NCBI RefSeq assembly: GCF_014349155.1
Contig: NZ_JACSIT010000152.1
Location: 214,362 to 278,361 of the forward strand
DNA length: 64,000 nt
Reading direction: 5' to 3'
Source: Neolewinella lacunae
Lineage (GTDB): Bacteria > Bacteroidota > Bacteroidia > Chitinophagales > Saprospiraceae
The notes beneath the pieces are model-generated. The model was not told where the DNA came from and did not search any database. It saw only the letters and a list, made by a program, of their open reading frames with translations. The translations under genes were made by a program, and so were the position numbers. Positions 24,982 to 32,410 of this stretch are shown in pieces (position 1 is the stretch's first letter; each line of letters begins with the position of its first letter).

Positions 24982-25311
24982 ATGAACCAGGAACAAAAAA
25001 TCGATCTCGTTCGTGGGGTTTTCAGCGATACCGACGCGCTGGAAGTACTTTCCCACCTGGTAACGGCAAAACTCAACTTCCACGGCCGCCGCGCTTTCCG
25101 CCTGAGCGAGCGGCGTGGGGAGGAGGACAAATTCTCGGAGCGCCGCATGGAAGAACTGCGCGATGCCTTAGACCAGATTGAGGCCATCATCCAGGAAGCC
25201 AGAATCAATGGTCAGCAAGTCCGCATCAATGGCACGCTGCAGATTGAGTTGACGGATGAAGCGCCGCAGTTGCGGGGCGGGGAAGTAGTGACGGCTGCGG
25301 CCTGCTACTAA
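24982..25311 (+). CDS. Small conserved-looking protein, unknown
   Basis: A 109-aa soluble, charged protein with no signal peptide. It begins MNQEQKIDLVRGVFSDTDA, has a central helical stretch (ERRMEELRDALDQIEAIIQE) and ends with a beta-like QVRINGTLQIELTDEAP. I do not recognise a family. It starts 25 bases after icd and is likely co-transcribed. Upstream in-frame ATG codons lie inside icd, so 24982 is the sensible start. A strong hairpin follows at 25362-25407. Confidence 0.65.
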   Translation: MNQEQKIDLVRGVFSDTDALEVLSHLVTAKLNFHGRRAFRLSERRGEEDKFSERRMEELRDALDQIEAIIQEARINGQQVRINGTLQIELTDEAPQLRGGEVVTAAACY

Positions 25312-25361
25312 ACGTCGCTAAAAAAACGACCAAGCGTCCGTTCTTTTCACAGGGTAAAGTG

Positions 25362-25407
25362 TGTGCATCCCCGGCAGTTTCTCCGGAAGCTGTACGGGTG
25401 ATGCACA
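25362..25407. terminator. Large hairpin between convergent genes
   Basis: tgtgcatc pairs with gatgcaca, continued by cccg/cggg after a one-base bulge and by a near-match cagttt/aagctg inside. It lies between the small gene (ending 25311) and hisA (ending 25436) and likely ends transcription from both sides, though there is no strong T-run. Confidence 0.6.
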
Positions 25408-25435
25408 TACTTCCTGGTGGACGAGCGGTGGCCCA

Positions 25436-26155
25436 TCACTCCTGGTAAGTCAGCAAGGTTTCCAGGCTGATGCGCCCTTCGTAAATGGCTTTGCCGACGA
25501 TGACGCCGTAGCAATCCAGCGCCGCCAGCGCGTCCAGGTCGTCGGTATCCGTCACGCCGCCGCTGGCGATGAGTTTTACCTCCGGCTGCTCCCGCCGGAT
25601 GCGGCCGTACAGGGCTCTAGCCGTTCCTTGCAACAGGCCGTCTTTACTTACGTCAGTACAAATCGTGTAGCGCACGCCGTGTGCCACGTAGTTGGCCAGG
25701 AACTCGAAGAGCTCCCGGTCGGAGGCCTCTTCCCAGCCGGAAACGGCAATTTTATCGCCGCGCACGTCGGTGCCCAGGATGATTTTTTCCGGGCCGTAGC
25801 GTTCCAGCCAGCTCAGGAACACCTCGGGTTGTTTCACGGCAATGGTGCCGCCGGTGACCTGGTGGGCCCCGGATTCGAAGGCGATCCGGAGGTCTTCGTC
25901 GCTTTTGATGCCGCCGCCCCAGTCGATTTCCAGCGCCGTGCCCGTCGCAATTTTTTCCAGAACGCGGTGGTTGACAATGCCGCCCCCGCGGGCTCCGTCG
26001 AGGTCAACGACGTGGAGTTTCTTCAGTCCGGCGGCGGCAAAGGCCTGGGCTACGGCGAGAGGATCCTCGTTGTAGACGGTTTTCTGGGCGTAGTCGCCCT
26101 GGGTGAGGCGGACGCATTTTCCGTCGATGAGATCAATAGCGGGAATGATGTGCAC
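25436..26155 (-). CDS. hisA: ProFAR isomerase HisA
   Basis: 1-(5-phosphoribosyl)-5-[(5-phosphoribosylamino)methylideneamino]imidazole-4-carboxamide isomerase, the histidine-pathway step before HisFH. At 239 aa it is a half-barrel-duplicated TIM barrel: MHIIPAIDLIDGKCVRLTQG at the N-terminus with the catalytic Asp 8, GGGIKSDEDL near 80, the catalytic Asp region ICTDVSKDGLLQGT near 166, and IASGGVTDTDD near 195. The other his gene in the window, hisF, lies 36 kb away, so the pathway is scattered. A CGAAGGTA box at 26207-26214 (TACCTTCG on the minus strand) is a likely promoter. Confidence 0.95.
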   Translation of the reverse strand: MHIIPAIDLIDGKCVRLTQGDYAQKTVYNEDPLAVAQAFAAAGLKKLHVVDLDGARGGGIVNHRVLEKIATGTALEIDWGGGIKSDEDLRIAFESGAHQVTGGTIAVKQPEVFLSWLERYGPEKIILGTDVRGDKIAVSGWEEASDRELFEFLANYVAHGVRYTICTDVSKDGLLQGTARALYGRIRREQPEVKLIASGGVTDTDDLDALAALDCYGVIVGKAIYEGRISLETLLTYQE

Positions 26156-26206
26156 TGCTTGGCTTGGTTTTGGGGGGCGGGAAAGGAAATTGACCTTACC
26201 CGGGCG

Positions 26207-26214
26207 CGAAGGTA
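26207..26214 (-). promoter_or_regulatory. Promoter box of hisA
   Basis: TACCTTCG on the minus strand, 51 bases before the hisA start. Confidence 0.4.
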
Positions 26215-26327
26215 CGCCAAGGGAAGCCGAAGCCGCCGGAAGGGAAAAACGCGGAAGGTCTACCTTTTTTCGGCGGCGACCGTGCTCGGTGGCCAGCTTT
26301 TGCCCAAATTTGCCCTAAAAAAAGCGC

Positions 26328-26690
26328 ATGCCCCCCGTAAACGACTGGATACAACTGCAGGATGACGTTCGTCCCTACCTGGCGTCCCTGACCACGGCAG
26401 CGGAGACCGTTGTTGATCAGGACGTGAGCAATTACCCCGTTTTTTTTGCTTACGCTGGTGAAGAAAACAACCACGCGCCTGGACTTTTCGTCCTGGATAT
26501 CTTTACTCCCCGGGGCACCCAGTGGCGGGTGAACGTCTCTACGCTGGAGGAATTGGTGGCGCGGCAGGTGGTGGACCAGGCGAAGATCGACCCCTTCCGG
26601 ACGGTGTACAAGAAGAACCCGGATGCCCTTTGCTTCCTCATCGTTGATGCCGAAGGGGCCCGTTTTGGGTTCGTCCCCAAAAACCAGTAA
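26328..26690 (+). CDS. Small conserved-looking protein, unknown
   Basis: A 120-aa soluble protein divergent from hisA. It has alternating strands and helices (YPVFFAYAGEENNHAPGLFV; MVDAEG-like ending with RFGFVPKNQ) and no signal peptide or membrane helix. No family is recognised. The ATG at 26328 is the first in the open frame. An 18-bp dispersed repeat lies 40 bases after its stop. Confidence 0.65.
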   Translation: MPPVNDWIQLQDDVRPYLASLTTAAETVVDQDVSNYPVFFAYAGEENNHAPGLFVLDIFTPRGTQWRVNVSTLEELVARQVVDQAKIDPFRTVYKKNPDALCFLIVDAEGARFGFVPKNQ

Positions 26691-26730
26691 AAGCAGCGAG
26701 GACTCCTCCGCTTGACGTAGCGCCTAATGT

Positions 26731-26748
26731 GGGCGCGGCCGCAGGTGC
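26731..26748 (+). repeat. 18-bp dispersed repeat, copy 7
   Basis: Exact copy 40 bases after the stop at 26690, same orientation. The flank agggaaagg is shared with the copy at 8266. Confidence 0.9.
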
Positions 26749-26791
26749 AGGGAAAGGACGCGGGAGCAAAGGAGAAAAGGAGTAAAGGGAG

Positions 26792-26848
26792 GAACTATGA
26801 ACTACCGAACTATACTGAACTACTGAACTACAAAACTATAAAACTACC
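26792..26848 (+). repeat. Imperfect tandem gaactac repeat
   Basis: Seven to eight degenerate units of gaactac/aaactat in a row, AT-rich against GC-rich flanks, between the dispersed repeat and the purA promoter. Confidence 0.8.
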
Positions 26849-26861
26849 CACCAACCCTTCG

Positions 26862-26869
26862 TACCTTTG
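26862..26869 (+). promoter_or_regulatory. Promoter box of purA
   Basis: A perfect TACCTTTG box 61 bases before the purA start, giving a leader of about 55 bases. Confidence 0.6.
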
Positions 26870-26930
26870 CGGACGTTTTCACGGACCCTGCCCGGAATAG
26901 TCCGGTGCATCCGCCCAAAGCCAAAGCAGC

Positions 26931-28199
26931 ATGGCCGTAGACGTACTACTCGGTCTCCAGTGGGGAGACGAAGGCAAAGGCAAGATCGTTGACGTTCTTG
27001 CGCCGCAATACGACATCATCGCCCGTTTTCAAGGCGGCCCCAACGCGGGGCATACCCTGATTTTTGACGGCAAGAAATTCGTCTTGCACACCGTGCCTTC
27101 GGGCATTTTTCGCCCCGGCCTGCTCAACCTGATCGGGAACGGCGTGGTGATTGACCCCATTACGCTGAGCAAAGAGCTCGACCAGCTCGATGCGGCCGGG
27201 ATCGACTACGCCGGGCGGCTCTTCGTTGCCCGCAAGGCCCACCTCATCCTGCCCAGCCACCGTTTGCTGGACGCCGCCCGCGAAAACGCCAAGGGAGACC
27301 GCAAAATCGGCTCCACGCTCAAGGGCATCGGGCCGACTTATATGGACAAGACGGGCCGCAACGGACTGCGGGTGGGCAACCTGGAGGCGCCCGACTTCCG
27401 CACCCGCTACGAAGAACTCAAGCAAAAGCACAAAGAACACGTTGGTCTTTACCCCTACATCGAGTTTGATCTTGCGGGTGAGGAACGCAAATGGTTTGAG
27501 GCGGTCGAGCGCTTGAAAAGCCTGCCTTTCGTCGACGGAGAATACTGGATCAACAGCGCCCTGGACGAGGGCAAAAAAATCCTGGCCGAAGGGGCGCAGG
27601 GATCAATGCTCGACATCGACTTTGGCACCTATCCCTTCGTCACCTCTTCGAACACCATCACGGCCGGCGTCTGTACGGGCCTGGGGATTGCGCCGCAAAA
27701 AATCGGAGAAGTCATTGGCATCACCAAGGCCTACTGCACGCGCGTGGGCGGCGGGCCTTTCCCTACGGAGTTGGACAATGAAATCGGCGAATTCCTGCGC
27801 CGGGAGGGCGGAGAATTCGGTGCCACAACGGGCCGCCCCCGCCGCTGTGGCTGGATTGACCTGGTACAACTGCGCTACACCATCATGCTCAGCGGCGTAA
27901 CCCAACTGGTGGTGACGAAAGTGGACGTACTCAATAAGTTTGCTACCCTGCAGGCGGCGGATGCCTACGAGGTGGATGGGCAGCTTACGGCTGTGCTGCC
28001 GTTTGACCTTTGTCACGAGAATTACCAGCCCGTTTACACGGCCATCGAAGGCTGGAATACGGATCTATCAGGCGTGAAAGAAGAAGCGCAGCTGCCGCAG
28101 GCTTGTTTGGATTACGTCCGTTTCCTGGAGGAGAAACTCGGCGTGCGCGTTAGTATGGTATCCACTGGGCCGGACCGGGAGGAATTGGTTCTGCGGTAG
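26931..28199 (+). CDS. purA: Adenylosuccinate synthetase
   Basis: Joins IMP and aspartate using GTP on the way to AMP. At 422 aa it has standard length. The N-terminal GTP-binding loop WGDEGKGKIVD is near 11 with the catalytic Asp and a downstream His (GGPNAGHTL near 37). IGSTLKGIGPTYMDKTGRNG is near 127, EGAQGSMLDIDFGTYPFVTS near 219, TRVGGGPFPTEL near 269 and TTGRPRRCGWIDL near 301. It stands alone behind a clear promoter box. The compound repeat at 28218-28300 follows its stop. Confidence 0.97.
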   Translation: MAVDVLLGLQWGDEGKGKIVDVLAPQYDIIARFQGGPNAGHTLIFDGKKFVLHTVPSGIFRPGLLNLIGNGVVIDPITLSKELDQLDAAGIDYAGRLFVARKAHLILPSHRLLDAARENAKGDRKIGSTLKGIGPTYMDKTGRNGLRVGNLEAPDFRTRYEELKQKHKEHVGLYPYIEFDLAGEERKWFEAVERLKSLPFVDGEYWINSALDEGKKILAEGAQGSMLDIDFGTYPFVTSSNTITAGVCTGLGIAPQKIGEVIGITKAYCTRVGGGPFPTELDNEIGEFLRREGGEFGATTGRPRRCGWIDLVQLRYTIMLSGVTQLVVTKVDVLNKFATLQAADAYEVDGQLTAVLPFDLCHENYQPVYTAIEGWNTDLSGVKEEAQLPQACLDYVRFLEEKLGVRVSMVSTGPDREELVLR

Positions 28200-28217
28200 A
28201 AACTAGGGCTGGTCTTA

Positions 28218-28300
28218 CCTTGCTCTCCCCCTTTGGGGGTTGGGGGGCCAACAAACTCCCCCCTTCGGGGGGGCGGGGGGGAGCACCTGCGGCCGCGCCC
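28218..28300 (-). repeat. 83-bp compound repeat, copy A
   Basis: On the minus strand this is the exact 18-bp dispersed repeat (28283-28300) followed by a C/G-rich part able to form two hairpins (ccccc/ggggg around ttcg and around ttt). It matches 35309-35392 and 43635-43716 almost base for base. Here it separates purA from mfd and points opposite to both. Confidence 0.9.
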
Positions 28301-28352
28301 CGCAAAAAACGGCAGCTGCCACAACCCAAGCCTTGGCCCCCGGGTTACTCCA

Positions 28353-31300
28353 ATGATGTCTTTACCCGATCCTACGCAACAACTGCTGCAACGCTACGCC
28401 GATAGTCCCCGTGTGGCCGAAATAACCCGGCTGAGCCGCGAGGAAAATGCCCCCCGCCTGCAATTGAAGGGCCTGGCGGGATCCCTGGAAAGTTTCCTGA
28501 TTGCGGGCTGCTACCGCCACGCCGGCGGGCACTACCTGGTAGTGGCCAACGACAAAGAAGAGGCTGCCTACATCCAGAACACGATCGCCAGCCTGCTGCC
28601 CAAGAAGCAGGTGCGGCTGTTGCCCGACAGCTTCCGGCGGCCCCAGTATTTTGATGTGCTGGACCCCACCAACGTGCTGCTGCGGACCGAGACGATCAAC
28701 TACCTGACCCACTCAAAATCCAAGGGCGAGATCGTGGTGACCTACCCCGAGGCCCTGTTTGAACGCGTGGTAGCGCCGCAGGAACTGACCAAGGCCCGCA
28801 TCGAACTCAGCAAGGGCGAGCGGCTGGATGTGGATACCATCATTGAAGTACTGGTAGAGTACGGTTTCCGGCGGCAAGAATTCGTTTACGAGCCCGGGCA
28901 GTTCAGCATCCGGGGCGGCATTGTCGATATTTTCAGCTACGGCAACGAATACCCCTACCGCGTGGAACTCTTCGACGACGAGATCGAGAGCATCCGGACC
29001 TTCGACCCACTGGAGCAACTTTCGGTGGGGCAGGTGGAGTACGTCAGCATCGTCCCCAACATCAACACCAAGTTCGGACAGCACCAGAAAACCAGCATCT
29101 TTGAGGTACTGCCGCCGGATACGACGATCTGGCTGCAGGATTTCCAGTTGCTGATGGATAAACTCGAAGAGTGCTTCCAGCGCGCCGAAGAATTTGCCTT
29201 GAACCTGACCAACATCGACGATGAGGAACTGGCGCAGATTTTCCGCGACCGCGCCTTCATCCGGCCCGGCGAAGTACTGGAGGATGTGCAGGACAAGCCC
29301 CTGGTTTTCTTCAGCAACTACCAGCAGCCCTTCGATATTGACCATACGATTGAGTGCCGCGCCAAGCCCCAGCCCAGCTTCAACAAGAACTTCGACCTGC
29401 TGATCCGCAACCTCCTGGAAAACACTTCGGGCGGCCTGACGAATTACCTTTTTGCCAGCAATCCCAAGCAGATTGAGCGTTTTTACGCCATTTTCCACGA
29501 CCTCGACGCCGGGGTGCGCTTTGAACCCATCGGCATTGCCATCCACGCGGGCTTTATTGATCCCGAGATGCAGGCGGCCTGCTACACCGACCACCAGATT
29601 TTCGAGCGCTACCACCGCTACCGCCTCCGGCAGGGATTTACCAAAGACAAAGCCCTGAACCTGCGAATGCTGCGGGACCTGACGGCGGGAGACCTCGTCG
29701 TTCACCTCGACCACGGCGTCGGGCGTTTTTCGGGCCTCGAAAAACTCACCATTGGTGGCCGCACCCAGGAGAGTGTACGACTGGTGTACAAGAACAACGA
29801 CATCCTCTACGTCGGCATCAACAGTCTGCACAAGCTCTCGAAGTACACCGGCAAGGAAGGGGCGCTGCCCAAGCTCGACAAAATTGGCGGTGAGGGCTGG
29901 AAAAACCTGAAGGCCCGGACCAAGAAAAAGATGAAGGACATGGCCGGGGAGCTCATCAAGCTCTACGCCCAGCGCAAGGCTACCCCCGGCCACGCCTTCC
30001 CGCCCGACGGCTATTTGCAAAACGAGCTCGAAGCCAGCTTCCTCTACGAAGACACCCCGGATCAACTCTCGGCCACCAACGCGGTGAAGGCCGACATGAT
30101 GAAGCCCAACCCCATGGATCGCCTGATCTGCGGCGACGTAGGTTTCGGCAAAACGGAAATCGCCCTGCGCGCGGCCTTCAAAGCCGCCGTGGATGGCAAA
30201 CAGGTAGCCGTTCTGGTACCCACCACCATCCTGGCCCTCCAGCACTTCCGGACCTTCAGCGAACGCCTGGAACCTTTTGGGGTCACGGTAGAATACATCA
30301 ACCGCTTCCGCTCGGCGAAGGAGAAAACGCAAATCTTTAAAGACCTCAAGGCGGGAAAAATCGAGGTCCTGATCGGTACCCACGCCATCCTTTCCCAGCA
30401 GGTAGAGTTTAAAGACCTGGGACTGCTGGTGATCGACGAAGAACAGAAATTTGGCGTCAAGGCCAAGGAAAAACTCCGGGCCATGCAGGTCAACGTCGAT
30501 ACCCTGACGCTGACGGCCACGCCGATTCCGCGGACGATGCAGTTCAGCCTGATGAATGCGCGGGACATGAGCGTACTCCGCACGCCGCCGCCCAACCGGC
30601 AGCCCATCCACACCGAAGTGCGGCAGTTCAACGAGCAAATGATCAAGGAAGCCATCGAAAATGAGGTCTACCGCGGTGGGCAGGCATTTTTCGTGCACAA
30701 CCGCGTGAAGTCGCTGACGGACATTGTAACGATGCTGCGCAAGCTCTGCCCCGACGTGCAGATTGCCGCCGCCCACGGGCAGATGGACCCCACCGAACTG
30801 GAAAAAACGCTCATTGCGTTCATTGACCGCAAGTACGACGTGCTGGTGTGTACCAACATCATTGAAACGGGCCTGGACATCAGCAACGCCAACACCATGC
30901 TGATCAACAATGCCCACCAGTTCGGGCTATCCGACCTGCACCAGCTGCGGGGCCGGGTGGGGCGGTCCAACAAAAAAGCCTTTTGCTACTTGCTGGCACC
31001 GCCGCTTTCGGTGCTCACGCCCGAGGCGCGCAAGCGTTTGCGGACACTGGAGGAATTCAGCGACCTGGGCAGCGGCTTCAACATTGCGATGCAGGATTTG
31101 GACATCCGGGGTGCGGGCAATTTGCTGGGCGGGGAACAGTCGGGCTTCATTGCCGACATTGGCTACGAGACCTACCAGCGCATTTTGGAAGAGGCCGTCC
31201 GGGAACTCAAGCAAGGGGAATTCCGCGACGTCTTCGCCGACCAACTGACGGAGGCCAGCGATTTCGTGCGGGAGGTCACCATTGAGACCGATACGGAGAT

Positions 31301-31769
31301 GCACATCCCCACTGCCTACGTGGAAAGCACCCAGGAGCGGCTGCGGCTGTACCAGGAACTCGACAACATCCCCGACGAAGAGGGCCTGGCCCAGTTTGCC
31401 GTGGGGCTGAAAGATCGCTTTGGGGCCATCCCCAAGGAAGTGGACGAGCTTTTTGATGGCTTGCGCCTGCGCTGGCTGTGCCGGCAGCTGGGTTTTGAGC
31501 GCCTGACGGTGAAGGAGAATACCCTGGTGTGCTACTTCGTGGAAGATGCCCAGAGCATGTACTACGACTCGGCGGCCTTCCGGGCGGTAAGCCGGGTGCT
31601 GGCCCACGAAGGTGCCTTGCGCGGGTTGAACCTGAAGCAGACTCCGCGCCGCCTCTCGCTCACCAAAGAGCGGGTGCGCTCCCTGGCCCAGGCGCAAGAC
31701 GTGCTGGAAGGCCTGGCGGACCGTATGCGGGCGGTAATGGAAGAAGAAAAAGCGGCGGCGGCGATTTGA
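28353..31769 (+). CDS. mfd: Transcription-repair coupling factor Mfd
   Basis: Removes RNA polymerase stalled at DNA damage and recruits UvrA. The protein is 1138 aa from ATG 28353 (28356 is equally possible), the usual length. Domains: UvrB-like N-terminal part (about 30-300), RNA-polymerase-interacting CarD-like domain (about 430-510, DLVVHLDHGVGRFSGLEKL), helicase with Walker A GDVGFGKTEIALRAAF near 594 and box VIDEEQKFGVKAKEKL near 697, second helicase lobe with LHQLRGRVGRSNKKAF near 860, and a C-terminal TRCF domain. A longer open frame to 28233 runs through the compound repeat and is not believed. Confidence 0.96.
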   Translation: MMSLPDPTQQLLQRYADSPRVAEITRLSREENAPRLQLKGLAGSLESFLIAGCYRHAGGHYLVVANDKEEAAYIQNTIASLLPKKQVRLLPDSFRRPQYFDVLDPTNVLLRTETINYLTHSKSKGEIVVTYPEALFERVVAPQELTKARIELSKGERLDVDTIIEVLVEYGFRRQEFVYEPGQFSIRGGIVDIFSYGNEYPYRVELFDDEIESIRTFDPLEQLSVGQVEYVSIVPNINTKFGQHQKTSIFEVLPPDTTIWLQDFQLLMDKLEECFQRAEEFALNLTNIDDEELAQIFRDRAFIRPGEVLEDVQDKPLVFFSNYQQPFDIDHTIECRAKPQPSFNKNFDLLIRNLLENTSGGLTNYLFASNPKQIERFYAIFHDLDAGVRFEPIGIAIHAGFIDPEMQAACYTDHQIFERYHRYRLRQGFTKDKALNLRMLRDLTAGDLVVHLDHGVGRFSGLEKLTIGGRTQESVRLVYKNNDILYVGINSLHKLSKYTGKEGALPKLDKIGGEGWKNLKARTKKKMKDMAGELIKLYAQRKATPGHAFPPDGYLQNELEASFLYEDTPDQLSATNAVKADMMKPNPMDRLICGDVGFGKTEIALRAAFKAAVDGKQVAVLVPTTILALQHFRTFSERLEPFGVTVEYINRFRSAKEKTQIFKDLKAGKIEVLIGTHAILSQQVEFKDLGLLVIDEEQKFGVKAKEKLRAMQVNVDTLTLTATPIPRTMQFSLMNARDMSVLRTPPPNRQPIHTEVRQFNEQMIKEAIENEVYRGGQAFFVHNRVKSLTDIVTMLRKLCPDVQIAAAHGQMDPTELEKTLIAFIDRKYDVLVCTNIIETGLDISNANTMLINNAHQFGLSDLHQLRGRVGRSNKKAFCYLLAPPLSVLTPEARKRLRTLEEFSDLGSGFNIAMQDLDIRGAGNLLGGEQSGFIADIGYETYQRILEEAVRELKQGEFRDVFADQLTEASDFVREVTIETDTEMHIPTAYVESTQERLRLYQELDNIPDEEGLAQFAVGLKDRFGAIPKEVDELFDGLRLRWLCRQLGFERLTVKENTLVCYFVEDAQSMYYDSAAFRAVSRVLAHEGALRGLNLKQTPRRLSLTKERVRSLAQAQDVLEGLADRMRAVMEEEKAAAAI

Positions 31770-31789
31770 CCCCCCCAGCCCCACACCGT

Positions 31790-31797
31790 ATATTTGT
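31790..31797 (+). promoter_or_regulatory. Promoter box of the sigma/barrel operon
   Basis: A perfect TATATTTG box about 70 bases before the sigma start and 20 bases after the mfd stop, so the sigma gene has its own promoter. Confidence 0.5.
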
Positions 31798-31864
31798 CTA
31801 ACCCACCAAGCCACGCTTTCGGCAATTACCGTGTCTATCCCCCCACAAGCCGGATGGACCACTG

Positions 31865-32410
31865 ATGTTGAGCATGAAGGAAAAGGAACTGATCGAAGGA
31901 GCCCTGCGGGGTGATGAACGCGCCTCCCGCGCGCTCTTCGAACGGTATGCCCCAATGCTGATGGGCGTCTGCCAGCGCTACTGCCGTACCCAGGCGGAAG
32001 CCGAAGACGTTTTGCAGGATGCCTTTATCCGCCTGTTTGAAAAACTGCCGATGTTCGGTTTCCAGGGTTCGTTTGCGGGTTGGGCGCGCCGCCTGACGGT
32101 CAACGTGGCCCTGAAGACTTACCAGCGCAAGCGCTACACCATGGAGCAAAACGGCATCGACCACCTCCCCGAGGAGGGCGGTGCCCCGACGGCTTACGCG
32201 GAGCTGGGGGAGCAGGAATTGCTGGAGATGATCAAGGCCCTGCCCGACGGTTACCGCCTGGTGTTCAACCTCTACGCCATCGAAGGCTACAGCCACAAGG
32301 AGATCGGTGAACTGCTGAACATCCAGGAAGCCAGCTCGCGCAGCCAACTGCTCAAAGCACGTAAAATGCTGCAGCGCCAACTCGAAATCCGCCAACGCAT
32401 TGCCATATGA
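31865..32410 (+). CDS. ECF sigma factor paired with a barrel anti-sigma
   Basis: A 181-aa sigma factor. Region 2 is near 15-85 (GDERASRALFERYAPMLMGV; TQAEAEDVLQDAFIRLFEKL) and region 4 near 118-175 (LPDGYRLVFNLYAIEGYSHK; EIGELLNIQEASSRSQLLKA). Its stop overlaps the start of the next gene by four bases (ATGA), so translation is coupled. The partner has an anti-sigma-like front, one membrane helix and an outer-membrane-barrel-like end. ATG at 31865 or 31874 could be the start. The regulon is unknown. Confidence 0.92.
   Translation: MLSMKEKELIEGALRGDERASRALFERYAPMLMGVCQRYCRTQAEAEDVLQDAFIRLFEKLPMFGFQGSFAGWARRLTVNVALKTYQRKRYTMEQNGIDHLPEEGGAPTAYAELGEQELLEMIKALPDGYRLVFNLYAIEGYSHKEIGELLNIQEASSRSQLLKARKMLQRQLEIRQRIAI

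Noticed and set aside
28233-28352. N-terminal extension of mfd through the compound repeat
   Set aside because: The added 40 residues are translated repeat sequence and are absent from the family; ATG at 28353 fits.
28713-30917. Antisense frame of 734 codons inside mfd
   Set aside because: Mfd is unmistakable on the plus strand and the antisense product has no recognisable motif.
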